Shown: positions 18,768 to 27,361, numbered from the stretch's first letter. The stretch: 30,134 nt of DNA from Pseudomonadota bacterium (GCA_021805275.1 JAJZFQ010000244.1:1-30134), one strand, 5' to 3'. The notes: a model not told the origin generated them from the sequence alone. Numbers and translations: made by a program.

Positions 18768-19949
18768 CTAGCCTATCATTTCCACCGCCAATGCCACCGC
18801 CTCGCCGCCGCCGATGCACAGGCCGGCAACGCCCCGCTTGCCGCCGCGCGCGCGTAGCGCATGCAGCAGCGTGGTGAGGATGCGCGCACCTGTGGCGCCC
18901 AGGGGATGTCCCAATGCGCACGCGCCCCCATTGACATTGACGCGGGTCGGGTCGAGGCGCAGGTCGTGCATCGCGGCCAGCGTGACCGCTGCGAAGGCCT
19001 CGTTGATCTCGTACAGGTCGACGTCGCCGGCCTGCCATCCCGCGGCGCTGAGGACCTTGTTCAAGGCGCCCACCGGTGCGGTGGTGAACCATTCCGGCTC
19101 CTGGGCATGGCTCGCATGCGCCACGATGCGCGCCAGGGGCTTGACGCTGCGTGCCTGCGCGGCCTTGGCGCTCATCAGCACCAGTGCCGCAGCGCCATCG
19201 GCGATCGAGGAGGAACTCGCCGCGGTCACGGTGCCGTCCTTGCCGAATGCGGGGCGCAGCGTGGGAATTTTCTTCACATCGCACGTGCCCGGGGTCTCGT
19301 CCCGCTCCACGACGGTCTCACCCTTGCGGCTCTTGAGGGTGACGGGGGTGATCTCGGCGCCGAAGGCGGTGGCCTGGGCGGCCAGCGCCCGGCGTACCGA
19401 TTCTGCGGCGAAGGCGTCCTGCTGCTCGCGCGTGAACCCGTAGCGCGCGGCGGTGGCGTCCGCGAAGCAGCCCATCAGCTTGCCGTCGAAGGGACTCTGC
19501 AGGCCGTCGGTGAACATGTGATCGAGCAGCTCGCCGTGACCGAGGCGATAGCCGCCGCGCGCCTTCGGCAGCAGGTAAGGCGCCTGCGTCATCGACTCGA
19601 AGCCGCCGGCGAGCACGACCTGGGCATTGCCCGCGCGGATCTGGTCGGTGGCCATCATCACCGTTTTCAGGCCCGAGCCGCACATCTTGTTGACCGTGGT
19701 TGCCGGGGTGGCGAGCGGCACACCGGCGGCGATCGCCGCCTGGCGGGCCGGCGCCTGGCCGAGGCCGGCCGGCAGCACACAGCCGAGCAGCACCTCGTCG
19801 ACTTCGGCCGCGGAGATGCCGGCCGCCTCGATGGCCCCTTTCAGCGCGCAGGCGCCCAGCTGCGTGGCGCCCAGAGAGGCGAACACGCCCTGGAACGCTC
19901 CGATCGGCGTGCGCTGGGCTGCGGCGATGACGATTTCGCTATTCGACAT
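18768..19949 (-). CDS. Acetyl-CoA C-acetyltransferase (thiolase II family)
   Basis: 393 residues from the ATG at 19949, chosen over an upstream in-frame TTG (19967) because GAGG lies 7 nt before it. The enzyme cleaves acetoacetyl-CoA, or condenses acetyl-CoA, through a Cys nucleophile. Catalytic residues line up with biosynthetic-type thiolases: Cys90 in NKMCGSGLK, His348 in CALGHPLGATGAR and Cys378 in GLCIGGGEA; the NEAFA motif is present. The position between the regulator and the SDR, and the presence of acetoacetyl-CoA synthetase in the same operon, favour acetoacetyl-CoA degradation. 2-Methylacetoacetyl-CoA is another possible substrate. Confidence 0.94.
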   Translation of the reverse strand: MSNSEIVIAAAQRTPIGAFQGVFASLGATQLGACALKGAIEAAGISAAEVDEVLLGCVLPAGLGQAPARQAAIAAGVPLATPATTVNKMCGSGLKTVMMATDQIRAGNAQVVLAGGFESMTQAPYLLPKARGGYRLGHGELLDHMFTDGLQSPFDGKLMGCFADATAARYGFTREQQDAFAAESVRRALAAQATAFGAEITPVTLKSRKGETVVERDETPGTCDVKKIPTLRPAFGKDGTVTAASSSSIADGAAALVLMSAKAAQARSVKPLARIVAHASHAQEPEWFTTAPVGALNKVLSAAGWQAGDVDLYEINEAFAAVTLAAMHDLRLDPTRVNVNGGACALGHPLGATGARILTTLLHALRARGGKRGVAGLCIGGGEAVALAVEMIG

Positions 19950-19977
19950 GGAAGATCCTCGGTGCAATATCAGGCGT

Positions 19978-20691
19978 TCAGCGCTCGAGCCTGCTGCCGG
20001 CTCGCGGCATCAACCCGTTCTCGAAGACGGTGATGAATGCCGCGGCAATGTCCGCGCCGGTCATGGATTGGTCCTCGCGGTACCAGTGCGCGATCCAGTT
20101 GAGCGCGCCGGCGAGTGCAAAGGCGGTCATCTTCGGGTCGCAGGGATGGATCGAGCCGTCCTGCGCGCCCTCGCGCAGCAGTCGGCGAATGCCCTGATCG
20201 ATCTCGGACTTCAGCGACTTGATGTGCGCGCTCATCGCCGGGGGCAGGTCCTGGTCTTCGGCCCGAACCATCGACCAGCCGAACTCCGAGGCGACCGCCC
20301 GTCCGTAATGATCGAGCACGGCCTTCAGCCGCTCGCGTGCGCTCGCCTTGAGCGCTCGCGCCTGACGCAGACCCGAGCGGATCGGCTCGATGCCAGCCAC
20401 GAAGCACTCGAACAGCAACTGCTCCTTGTTCGAGACGTAGTAATAGACGGTCGGCTTGCTCACCTGGAGTGCCGCGGCGATGTCATCGAGCGAGGTGTTG
20501 TGATAGCCCTTGCGATTGAAGGCGTGCGCGGCGGCGCGGATGACAGCCTCGCGCTTGAGCTGCCGGTCGTGCACCCGCTCGCGGCTGGCGCGCCACGGTG
20601 AAGCACGCGGCGCGCCGTCCGGCGACGCCTCGGCCATGCCCGGTCTGCGGGGCGCTCGTCCGGGCGCTGATTTGCGTCGGCTGGCTGGCAT
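19978..20691 (-). CDS. TetR-family transcriptional regulator of the acyl-CoA operon
   Basis: 237 residues. After an unusually long basic N-terminal tail of about 40 residues comes a typical TetR DNA-binding domain: REAVIRAAAHAFNRKGYHNTSLDDIAAALQ, with the helix-turn-helix at about 67-86 and the signature VSKPTVYYYVSNKEQLLFE. The C-terminal ligand and dimer domain is helical and most like regulators of fatty-acid or acyl-CoA catabolism, though the ligand cannot be read from sequence. It is the first gene of the operon, 28 nt ahead of thiolase, and is divergent from icmF across a 223-bp gap containing a perfect palindrome. I infer repression of icmF, and possibly of its own operon, relieved by an acyl-CoA. 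Start: ATG 20691 lacks a Shine-Dalgarno, and the ATG at residue 19 is an alternative. Confidence 0.9.
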   Translation of the reverse strand: MPASRRKSAPGRAPRRPGMAEASPDGAPRASPWRASRERVHDRQLKREAVIRAAAHAFNRKGYHNTSLDDIAAALQVSKPTVYYYVSNKEQLLFECFVAGIEPIRSGLRQARALKASARERLKAVLDHYGRAVASEFGWSMVRAEDQDLPPAMSAHIKSLKSEIDQGIRRLLREGAQDGSIHPCDPKMTAFALAGALNWIAHWYREDQSMTGADIAAAFITVFENGLMPRAGSRLER

Positions 20692-20735
20692 GACGTTTCA
20701 GGAGGAGCCCATTGCGGTAGGGCCCAAGGTGTTGA

Positions 20736-20741
20736 AGTATA
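20736..20741 (-). promoter_or_regulatory. Candidate -10 box for the TetR-thiolase-SDR-ETFQO-AACS-zapE operon
   Basis: The minus strand reads TATACT, the same hexamer found upstream of gpmA, about 45 nt before the regulator ATG. No good -35 is seen. A GGTAGG half-site (20716-20721, plus strand), identical to one arm of the palindrome near icmF, lies just downstream of this box and could be an autoregulatory contact. Confidence 0.35.
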
Positions 20742-20824
20742 GCTGCAGGGGGCGGCCCGTGCGCGCCCGCGAGCCCACGCCGAACCCATGCTGTGGCGTG
20801 CGCCCCTCGGCGGCGGCCGACGCG

Positions 20825-20854
20825 TTGACCCACTGGGTTCGGCTGTATCATACT
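20825..20854 (+). promoter_or_regulatory. Candidate sigma-70 promoter of icmF
   Basis: TTGACC at 20825-20830 is a 5/6 match to the -35 consensus. Two -10 candidates follow: TATCAT (20846-20851, 15-bp spacing) and CATACT (20849-20854, 18-bp spacing). The palindrome at 20859-20873 starts 5-8 bp after them, over the predicted transcription start. Confidence 0.45.
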
Positions 20855-20858
20855 GATT

Positions 20859-20873
20859 GGTAGGTATCCTACC
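20859..20873 (+). promoter_or_regulatory. Perfect palindrome, probable TetR operator
   Basis: GGTAGGTATCCTACC has perfect 6-bp arms separated by TAT. It overlaps the expected icmF transcription start, the classic place for a repressor. A broader, imperfect dyad, TAC at 20851-20853 to GTA at 20864-20866, overlaps it. The divergent TetR gene is the obvious candidate to bind here. Confidence 0.5.
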
Positions 20874-20914
20874 GGCGCGTAAAGACTTTTTTGCCGCCGC
20901 CCAGCGAGCAAGCC

Positions 20915-23900
20915 ATGCTGCCGAAGCACACCAGCGCCGTTCCATCCGTCCGCACCGAGGACCCCGCTGCCGAGCGTCCGGAGTCGCCCCTGAGGTTCGT
21001 ATCCGCCGCTTCGCTGTTTGATGGCCATGACGCGGCGATCAACATGATCCGCCGGCTGCTGCAGGCGCACGGCGCAGAGGTGGTACACCTTGGGCACAAC
21101 CGCAGCGTGGCGGACATCGTGCGCGCGGCGATCCAGGAGGACGCCGACGCCATCGCCGCAAGCTCCTATCAGGGCGGCCACAACGAATACTTCGCCTACA
21201 TGGTTGACATGTTGCGCGAGCGCGGCTGCGAGCACATCCGAGTCGTGGTCGGCGGTGGCGGCACCATCTCGCCGCAGGAAATCGAAGCACTCGAGCGATA
21301 CGGCGTCGAGCGCATCTATACGCCGGAGGACGGCCGTCGGCTGGGCCTCGACGGCATGATCGAGGATGTGTTCACTCGGGTGCGCGCGGCGCGCAGGTCG
21401 CCGTACGAGCCAAACGCGCTCGCCGCGCGCGAGCCGGCGCAGCTCGCCCGCGCGATCACGGTGCTGGAAAACGCCTTGCCCGGCGAGCCGGCGCTCGAGC
21501 AGATCCGCCGCAGTATCCAGCGCTCCCCGAATCGCGTGCCGGTGATCGGCATCACCGGTAGCGGCGGGGCCGGCAAGTCCAGTCTGACCGACGAACTGCT
21601 CGCGCGGCTGCGCCGGGAGTTCCCCGAGCGACAGATCGCGGTGGTTGCCATGGACCCGACGCGCCGGCGCAGCGGCGGGGCGCTGCTCGGGGATCGAATC
21701 CGCATGAACAGCCTGGACTGCGATGCGATCTTCATGCGCTCACTGGCGACGCGCCGCCAGCACATGGCCACCGCTGCGGTGCTGAAGGATGTCATCCAAC
21801 TCTACCAGGCCGCGGGCTTCGATCTGATCCTGGTCGAGACGGCAGGCACCGGCCAGGCCGACAGCGAGATCGTCGATCTGGTCGATGTGTCGGTGTACGT
21901 GATGACCAGCGAGTACGGCGCGGCCAGCCAGCTCGAGAAGATCGACATGCTCGATTACGCCGATCTCGTCGTGCTCAACAAGAGCGACAAGCGAGGCGCG
22001 CAGGACAGCCTGCGCGACGTGCGCAAGCAATGGCGGCGCAACCACCCGCAGCAGCATGCGCTGGCGGATGCGGATCTGCCGGTGCACGCGACCGTCGCCA
22101 GCCGCTTCAACGATCCGGGCGTCAATCGGCTGTTCGCGGCGCTGTGCCGGACGCTGACCGAGAAGCGTCTCGGGGCGGCGCGCTGGGAACTCGCCGGGCC
22201 GCCACCGGTCCAGGCCGTCGAGCGCGAGGCACTGATCCCCGGAGCGCGTGTGCGCTACCTGGCGGAGATCGCCCGTCATGGGCGCTCGTTGCGCGAGGAC
22301 ATCGAGCGCCGTGCGTTGGCGGCGCACCGCGCGCACGGCCTCTACCAGGCGCTCGAGGCGCTCGGCGATGAGGCGCGACCCGCGCCGCTCGATCCGTATC
22401 CGGACGCGCTGTCGGGGGCCGCGCCGGACGCGACCGGCCGGCAACTGCGCGCCGCCTACAACCAGGCGCTTGCCGAGATCGGCGCCGACGGCATCGCGCA
22501 GCTGAAGGCCTGGCCCGCACGAGCCCGCGCAGCGAGCGCCGAAACCTACTCTTACACGGTGCGCGGGCGGGAGGTCACCGGGGAGAACTATACCGAGACG
22601 CTCTCCCATCAGCGTGTGCCCAAGATCGCCGTGCCGAAGCTTGGCGACTGGGGTGAGCTGCTGCGCTTCATCGGCAGCGAGAACCTGCCGGGGGCCTTCC
22701 CCTACACCGGGGGAGTCTATCCATACCGGCGCGAGCAGGAGGATCCGACGCGCATGTTCGCCGGGGAGGGCGCCCCGGAACGCACCAACCGGCGCTTCCA
22801 TTACCTCGCGCACGGTCACGGCGCGGCCCGCCTCTCGACTGCTTTTGATTCGACGACGCTCTACGGCGAGGACCCGGACACGCGACCCGACATATACGGG
22901 CGCACCGGCAACTCCGGGGTGTCGGTGGCCACGCTCGATGACATGAAGAAGCTCTACTCGGGCTTCGATCTCGCGCGGCCGAGCACCTCGGTGTCGATGA
23001 CCATCAACGGGCCGGCGCCGATCATCCTCGCGATGTTTCTCAACACGGCGGTTGATCAGTGCGTCGAGCGACATCTGCGCGCCGAGGGGCGTTGGAGCGA
23101 GGCCGAGCGGCGCATCGAGGCGCTGCACCGTGCGGCGAGCGAGCGCGGCACTGCCCCGCCAGCCTACCGGGGCGAGCTGCCCGCCGGACACGACGGCTCG
23201 GGGCTGGCGCTGCTTGGTGTTACGGGCGATCAGCTGCTTGAGCCCGAGGTCTATGGGCGCATTCGTGCCGAGACACTGAGCGCAGTGCGCGGTACGGTGC
23301 AGGCGGACATCCTGAAGGAGGATCAGGCGCAGAACACCTGCATCTTCTCCACCGAGTTCGCGCTGCGCATGATGGGCGACGTGCAGCAGTTCTTCACCGA
23401 GCAGCAGGTGCGTAATTTTTACTCGGTGTCCATCTCCGGCTACCACATTGCCGAGGCGGGCGCCAATCCGATCACACAGCTCGCTTTCACGCTCGCCAAT
23501 GGGTTTACCATCGTTGAGTATTATCTGGCGCGCGGCATGAGGATCGACGACTTCGCGCCCAACCTGTCGTTTTTCTTCTCCAATGGGATGGATCCCGAGT
23601 ACGCGGTCATCGGCCGCGTGGCCCGGCGCATCTGGGCGCGCGCCATGCGCGACGTATACCGCGCGGGTTCGCGCAGCCAGATGCTCAAGTATCACGTGCA
23701 GACCTCCGGTCGCAGCCTGCATGCGCGCGAGATCTCCTTCAACGACATCCGCACCACGCTGCAGGCGATGTACGCGCTGTTTGACAACTGCAACAGCCTG
23801 CACACCAACGCCTACGACGAGGCGCTGACTACCCCGACCGAGGAGAGCGTGCGGCGCGCGGTGGCCATTCAGCTCATCATCAACCGCGAGCTGGGCTTGA

Positions 23901-24391
23901 ACAAGACGCAGAACCCGTGGCAGGGCTCGTTTGCCATCGAGTACCTGACGAACCTGGTGGAGGAGGCCGTCTACCGCGAGTTCGACGCCCTAACCGAGCG
24001 CGGTGGCGTGCTCGGCGCTATGGAAACGATGTACCAGCGGGGCAAGATCCAGGAAGAGTCCCTGTATTACGAGACGCGCAAGCACGACGGCAGCCTGCCG
24101 ATTATCGGCGTCAACACCTTCCTGTCGAAGACCGATGCCGAGGCCGAGCGCGCACACGCCGAGCTCATCCGCTCGAGCGAGGAGGAGAAGCAGGCGCAGG
24201 TAGCGGCGGTGCGCGCCTTTCAGGCTCGCAATGCCGATCGCTCGGACGCGGCGCTGCAGCGGCTGCAGGAGATCGCGCACGGTGGCGGCAACGTGTTCCA
24301 GGAGCTCATGCAGACCGTCAAGAGCTGCTCACTCGGGCAGATCTCCCACGCCCTGTACGAGGTTGGCGGGCGGTACCGGCGCAACATGTGA
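20915..24391 (+). CDS. icmF: Fused isobutyryl-CoA mutase IcmF (B12 domain, G-protein chaperone and mutase)
   Basis: 1158 residues from ATG 20915; an in-frame TTG at 20891 is the alternative, and neither has a strong Shine-Dalgarno. IcmF reversibly rearranges isobutyryl-CoA and n-butyryl-CoA using adenosylcobalamin. Domain order: an N-terminal cobalamin-binding domain with the B12-ligating Asp36-Gly-His38 (FDGHDAAIN) and VGGGGTIS; a MeaB-like GTPase with P-loop GSGGAGKS (215-222), ETAGTGQADSEI and base-specificity NKSD (355-358); a linker; then the TIM-barrel mutase domain from about residue 480. Substrate-pocket residues are Phe615 (MFAGEG) and Gln806 (AQNTC), the isobutyryl-CoA mutase pair rather than the Tyr/Arg pair of methylmalonyl-CoA mutase. 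Ends in GGRYRRNM. It is divergent from the TetR operon whose enzymes would degrade butyryl-CoA, and its 3' end overlaps the convergent acyltransferase gene by 63 bp. Confidence 0.95.
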   Translation: MLPKHTSAVPSVRTEDPAAERPESPLRFVSAASLFDGHDAAINMIRRLLQAHGAEVVHLGHNRSVADIVRAAIQEDADAIAASSYQGGHNEYFAYMVDMLRERGCEHIRVVVGGGGTISPQEIEALERYGVERIYTPEDGRRLGLDGMIEDVFTRVRAARRSPYEPNALAAREPAQLARAITVLENALPGEPALEQIRRSIQRSPNRVPVIGITGSGGAGKSSLTDELLARLRREFPERQIAVVAMDPTRRRSGGALLGDRIRMNSLDCDAIFMRSLATRRQHMATAAVLKDVIQLYQAAGFDLILVETAGTGQADSEIVDLVDVSVYVMTSEYGAASQLEKIDMLDYADLVVLNKSDKRGAQDSLRDVRKQWRRNHPQQHALADADLPVHATVASRFNDPGVNRLFAALCRTLTEKRLGAARWELAGPPPVQAVEREALIPGARVRYLAEIARHGRSLREDIERRALAAHRAHGLYQALEALGDEARPAPLDPYPDALSGAAPDATGRQLRAAYNQALAEIGADGIAQLKAWPARARAASAETYSYTVRGREVTGENYTETLSHQRVPKIAVPKLGDWGELLRFIGSENLPGAFPYTGGVYPYRREQEDPTRMFAGEGAPERTNRRFHYLAHGHGAARLSTAFDSTTLYGEDPDTRPDIYGRTGNSGVSVATLDDMKKLYSGFDLARPSTSVSMTINGPAPIILAMFLNTAVDQCVERHLRAEGRWSEAERRIEALHRAASERGTAPPAYRGELPAGHDGSGLALLGVTGDQLLEPEVYGRIRAETLSAVRGTVQADILKEDQAQNTCIFSTEFALRMMGDVQQFFTEQQVRNFYSVSISGYHIAEAGANPITQLAFTLANGFTIVEYYLARGMRIDDFAPNLSFFFSNGMDPEYAVIGRVARRIWARAMRDVYRAGSRSQMLKYHVQTSGRSLHAREISFNDIRTTLQAMYALFDNCNSLHTNAYDEALTTPTEESVRRAVAIQLIINRELGLNKTQNPWQGSFAIEYLTNLVEEAVYREFDALTERGGVLGAMETMYQRGKIQEESLYYETRKHDGSLPIIGVNTFLSKTDAEAERAHAELIRSSEEEKQAQVAAVRAFQARNADRSDAALQRLQEIAHGGGNVFQELMQTVKSCSLGQISHALYEVGGRYRRNM

Positions 24392-25153
24392 ACTCAAGTC
24401 CGGCTCATCGAGCAGGCTGAGGATGGCGGAACGCGCCTGCTCGCGCAGCAGAGCTGCGGCGCGGGCCGGCTCACCCACGGGCGGGGCGAGCGGCGGCAGG
24501 AACTGCACTTCGATGCGCGCCGGCCGGGGCAGCGCGCCGCGGGGCGAGAGCGCTGTGCGGGTGCCGCGCACGATCGCAGGCACCACCGGGCAGCCGGCCC
24601 GCACGGCCGTGGTAAAGGCGCCGCTGTGGAACTTCATCAGCCCCGGCGTCGGCGTGAACGTGCCCTCCGGGAAGAACACGAGCGAGTGTCCGCGGGTCGC
24701 CGTGCGCAGCATGCGCAGCGCGTCGGCCGTGCCGCGGCGGTGATCGAAGCGCTCGACGAACTGCGAACCGATGCGCTTCAGAAACGCCCCGGCAAGCGGA
24801 ACCTGCGCCATCTCGCGCTTTATGACGAAGCCGAACCGGGCTGGCAGGACGGCCGTGAACACCGGACCGTCGAGGTAACTGGCGTGATTGGCGACGATCA
24901 CGCACTGGCCCGCAGGCAGGTGCTCCAGGCCTCGTACGGCCGGGCGCATGCCCACGACGGCGAGCAGCAGGCGCGCCATACGCCGCGTAGCGGCACGGCG
25001 ACGCTCCAATCCGGGCAGGATCAGGGCGATCAACAGGGTCCCGCTCCCGAGGATCAGGAACACTCCGCCGGCGTAGACTGTGAACACCAGCCTGAACGGC
25101 AGCAGGGCCAGGGCGCGCAGCGGGCGTGGAGAGCGGGTCGGATCCTGTGGCAT
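24329..25153 (-). CDS. plsC: 1-acyl-sn-glycerol-3-phosphate acyltransferase (PlsC/LPLAT family)
   Basis: 274 residues. One or two N-terminal membrane segments (about 18-48, FRLVFTVYAGGVFLILGSG) precede the acyltransferase fold. The catalytic H-x4-D is NHASYLD (His90, Asp95), followed by the phosphate-binding FPEGTF (161-166) and VPAIVRGT. The family adds a second acyl chain to lysophosphatidate at the inner membrane; related members acylate other lysophospholipids or lipid A-type acceptors, so the substrate is family-level inference. The last 20 or so codons overlap the end of icmF on the opposite strand, and the C-terminal tail in that stretch (DLSSHVAPVPPANLVQG) looks unconserved, possibly a readthrough extension. 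The ATG at 25153 faces xerD across a 200-bp gap. Confidence 0.88.
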   Translation of the reverse strand: MPQDPTRSPRPLRALALLPFRLVFTVYAGGVFLILGSGTLLIALILPGLERRRAATRRMARLLLAVVGMRPAVRGLEHLPAGQCVIVANHASYLDGPVFTAVLPARFGFVIKREMAQVPLAGAFLKRIGSQFVERFDHRRGTADALRMLRTATRGHSLVFFPEGTFTPTPGLMKFHSGAFTTAVRAGCPVVPAIVRGTRTALSPRGALPRPARIEVQFLPPLAPPVGEPARAAALLREQARSAILSLLDEPDLSSHVAPVPPANLVQGVGDLPE

Positions 25154-25353
25154 CGTGGGGTCGGCGCATGGCGACGCCGGCTTATTGTGAACGGGTTCTC
25201 TATTACGTTAACACGGCGGCTCGAGTGTGAAGATGGTCACGCCGTCGGGCGGCCGGCACTCACCATACTGCGATTGCCACCGCTACGCCGGCATTTCTGC
25301 CGACGGACCGAGGTAGATCGGGCGGCGCGAACGGGCCAGCAGCGAGACGGAAA
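25154..25353. other. Divergent plsC/xerD intergenic region
   Basis: 200 bp with no coding evidence. On the minus strand TTAACG (25206-25211) and CAATAA (25182-25187) could form a weak -35/-10 pair with 18-bp spacing for plsC. GTTAAC palindrome at about 25207-25212. No clear xerD promoter is visible. Confidence 0.25.
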
Positions 25354-26283
25354 TTGTCGAACGATTCTGCCGTAATTGCCAAGTCACCTCACCCCGACAC
25401 GGATCCGGCGGTCAACCGCTTTCTGGATGCCGTGTGGATGGAGCGGGGCCTCTCGGCCAACACCCTGGCGGCCTATCGGGCCGACCTCACGGCGTTGGCG
25501 CGCTGGCTCGGTGCGCGGCAGGTGCCCATCGTGCGCACCGCGCGGCAGGATCTGCAGGGTTTTATCGCTTGGCGGGTCCACGCCGGCGCGCGGCCGCGCT
25601 CGACGGCCCGGCAACTGTCGAGTTTCCGCCGGTTCTTCCGCTACCTGCTGCGCGAAGGCCTGATCCAGGAGGACCCGACCACCCAGATCGCGATGCCCAA
25701 GATCGGCCGCTCGCTGCCGAAGTCGCTCACGGAGGAGGAGGTCGAATCCCTGCTCGCCGCTCCCGCTGTGCGCGATCCGCTCGGCAACCGCGACCGCACC
25801 ATGCTCGAGGTGCTCTATGCCACGGGGCTGCGCGTCTCGGAGCTGGTCAATATGCGTTACGAGCAGATCAACCTCAATCAGGGCGTCATCCGCATTGTCG
25901 GTAAGGGCAACCGCGAGCGGTTGATTCCGCTCGGTGACGAGGCGGTGCGCTGGCTGACAGAATTCGTCCACGGAGCGCGCGACGAGATCCTGCTTGAGCG
26001 CCAGACCGATTATCTGTTTCCCACCCGGCGCGGGGACCGCATGACGCGCCAAGCGTTCTGGCACATCATCAAGCGTTACGCGCGCAAGGCCGGCATCGCC
26101 AAGGGACTCTCACCGCACACGCTGCGGCACGCCTTCGCCACCCATCTGCTCAATCACGGCGCAGATCTGCGCGTGGTGCAGATCCTCCTCGGCCACAGCG
26201 ACCTGTCGACCACGCAGATCTACACGCACGTGGCGAGTGAGCGTATGAAGGACCTGCACTCGCGCCATCATCCGCGCTCCTGA
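25354..26283 (+). CDS. xerD: Site-specific tyrosine recombinase XerD
   Basis: 309 residues. With XerC it resolves chromosome dimers at dif under FtsK control. The SAM-like N-terminal core-binding domain is about 18-105 ([22 protein letters not shown]). The catalytic domain has all residues: Arg160 (ATGLRVSEL), Lys184 (GKGNRERL), His255 and Arg258 ([14 protein letters not shown]), His281 ([15 protein letters not shown]) and nucleophile Tyr290. The C-terminal [14 protein letters not shown] matches XerD rather than XerC and forms the helix that contacts the partner. The best start is a TTG at 25354; no in-frame ATG is available before the N-terminal domain. It stands alone, with convergent fdxA downstream. 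Confidence 0.95.
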   Translation: MSNDSAVIAKSPHPDTDPAVNRFLDAVWMERGLSANTLAAYRADLTALARWLGARQVPIVRTARQDLQGFIAWRVHAGARPRSTARQLSSFRRFFRYLLREGLIQEDPTTQIAMPKIGRSLPKSLTEEEVESLLAAPAVRDPLGNRDRTMLEVLYATGLRVSELVNMRYEQINLNQGVIRIVGKGNRERLIPLGDEAVRWLTEFVHGARDEILLERQTDYLFPTRRGDRMTRQAFWHIIKRYARKAGIAKGLSPHTLRHAFATHLLNHGADLRVVQILLGHSDLSTTQIYTHVASERMKDLHSRHHPRS

Positions 26284-26298
26284 GCGCCGCGCGGCGCT
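26283..26298. terminator. Perfect 16-bp palindrome between convergent xerD and fdxA
   Basis: AGCGCCGCGCGGCGCT is a perfect palindrome starting on the last base of the xerD stop codon. An overlapping alternative hairpin pairs GCGCTGC with GCGGCGC around TAAA. Neither has a T tract. The location fits a shared transcription end for the two convergent genes. Confidence 0.35.
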
Positions 26299-26315
26299 GC
26301 TAAAGCGGCGCGGAT

Positions 26316-26639
26316 CTAGCGCTCCAGCAATCCGAGCTTGTCCGGCTTACCGTCCCACTCCTTGGCGTCGGTGGGGGCGTCCTTCTTTTCGGTGATCACC
26401 GGCCACTGCTTGGCGAGTTCCGCGTTGAGCGGCTTGAACGACTCCTGGCCGGCCGGCATCTCCTCCTCAGAGAAGATTGCCTCTGCCGGACACTCCGGCT
26501 CGCACAGCGTGCAATCAATGCACTCATCCGGATCGATGACGAGGAAATTCGGACCCTCGTGAAAGCAATCCACCGGACAGACTTCCACACAGTCCATGTA
26601 CTTGCACTTGATGCAATTTTCGGTCACCACGAAAGTCAT
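26316..26639 (-). CDS. fdxA: 7Fe-8S ferredoxin FdxA
   Basis: 107 residues, like Azotobacter ferredoxin I and its proteobacterial relatives. Cysteines fit that pattern exactly with Met counted: Cys9, Cys17 and Cys50 for the [3Fe-4S] cluster; Cys21, Cys40, Cys43 and Cys46 for the [4Fe-4S] cluster; Cys12 and Cys25 are the free ones. The C-terminal tail ([20 protein letters not shown]) is the usual capping extension. It is a low-potential cytosolic electron carrier, in some bacteria linked to oxidative-stress control of NADPH:ferredoxin reductase. The ATG has AAGGA 6-7 nt upstream. It probably has its own promoter in the 158-bp gap before the Nudix gene. Confidence 0.96.
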   Translation of the reverse strand: MTFVVTENCIKCKYMDCVEVCPVDCFHEGPNFLVIDPDECIDCTLCEPECPAEAIFSEEEMPAGQESFKPLNAELAKQWPVITEKKDAPTDAKEWDGKPDKLGLLER

Positions 26640-26733
26640 CGGATTTCCTTCTGGATCAACGAGTTGTCCCGCTTGTTCCGCGCCTGCGGCGGGGCGGGCA
26701 CACGCTTCGGGCCGGGGGGCTTGGAGGGCCGCA

Positions 26734-26749
26734 GCACTAAATATTGTGC
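26734..26749. promoter_or_regulatory. AT-rich inverted repeat upstream of fdxA
   Basis: GCACTAAATATTGTGC has GCAC/GTGC arms around an 8-bp AT core including the palindrome AATATT. It is the only AT-rich island in a GC-rich gap, about 95-110 bp upstream of fdxA and 49 bp after the Nudix stop. It could be an fdxA promoter/operator or the end signal of the Nudix gene. Confidence 0.3.
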
Positions 26750-26797
26750 CATGTCCCGGCGGCGACTCGCAAAGCTGTGCTCGCAGCCGGATCGACT

Positions 26798-27361
26798 TCA
26801 GCCGACCCGGCGCTGCAGGGAGGCGAAGTGGTGTCGCTCGCGGCCCGCGGCACGGTCTTCGAGGTAGCGGCGCAGCGTGAACTCGGTGCTCGGAAAGGCC
26901 AGGTCCGTCCAGGGAATGTCCTCAGGGTGCACCAAAGCGGTCTCCAGGCTCTCCGCCCCGGCGCCGTGCTCGGGCTTGCGCAGCGCGGCGCGGAAGAATA
27001 CGTGCACTTGATGGGCGTGCAGCACGTGCACGATCGACAGCAGCGAGCCAATCTCGACCTCTGCGAGCGCCTCCTCGTGCGACTCGCGGGCCGCGGCCTG
27101 CTGCAGGGTCTCACCGTTCTCCATGAACCCCGCTGGTACGGTCCAGAAGCCCAGCCGCGGCTCAATGGCGCGCCGGCACAGCAGGATCCGCCCCTCGTGC
27201 TCGGGCACGCAGCCGACGATCAAACGTGGGTTCTGGTAGTGGATCGTCCCGCACGCGTCGCACACGTAGCGCGGCAGATGATCGCCGGGCGGGATGCGCA
27301 TCGCGAGCCGTGCACCGCACTGGCTGCAGAACGTCAGGGTGTGAGGCGATGAAGAAGACAA
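26798..27361 (-). CDS. Zinc-ribbon Nudix hydrolase (Nudix_N_2 type)
   Basis: 187 residues if translation starts at TTG 27361. The frame stays open to 27796, but the upstream part is arginine/serine-rich and antisense to the cyclase gene, so it is not coding. An N-terminal zinc ribbon has Cys12-x2-Cys15 (FCSQCG) and Cys34-x2-Cys37 ([14 protein letters not shown]). The Nudix box starts at Gly78 (GFMENGET) and reads G-x5-E-x7-R-E-x2-E-E, with Leu where the box usually has Gly. Members hydrolyse nucleotide-diphosphate-linked compounds such as ADP-ribose, NADH or FAD; the subfamily substrate cannot be chosen from sequence. The start is uncertain because no Shine-Dalgarno is visible and no ATG precedes the zinc ribbon. 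It is 115 bp downstream of the diguanylate cyclase gene. Confidence 0.82.
   Translation of the reverse strand: MSSSSPHTLTFCSQCGARLAMRIPPGDHLPRYVCDACGTIHYQNPRLIVGCVPEHEGRILLCRRAIEPRLGFWTVPAGFMENGETLQQAAARESHEEALAEVEIGSLLSIVHVLHAHQVHVFFRAALRKPEHGAGAESLETALVHPEDIPWTDLAFPSTEFTLRRYLEDRAAGRERHHFASLQRRVG

Noticed and set aside
21740..23803. Minus-strand open frame of 687 codons
   Set aside because: Antisense to icmF; composition is that of a shadow frame.
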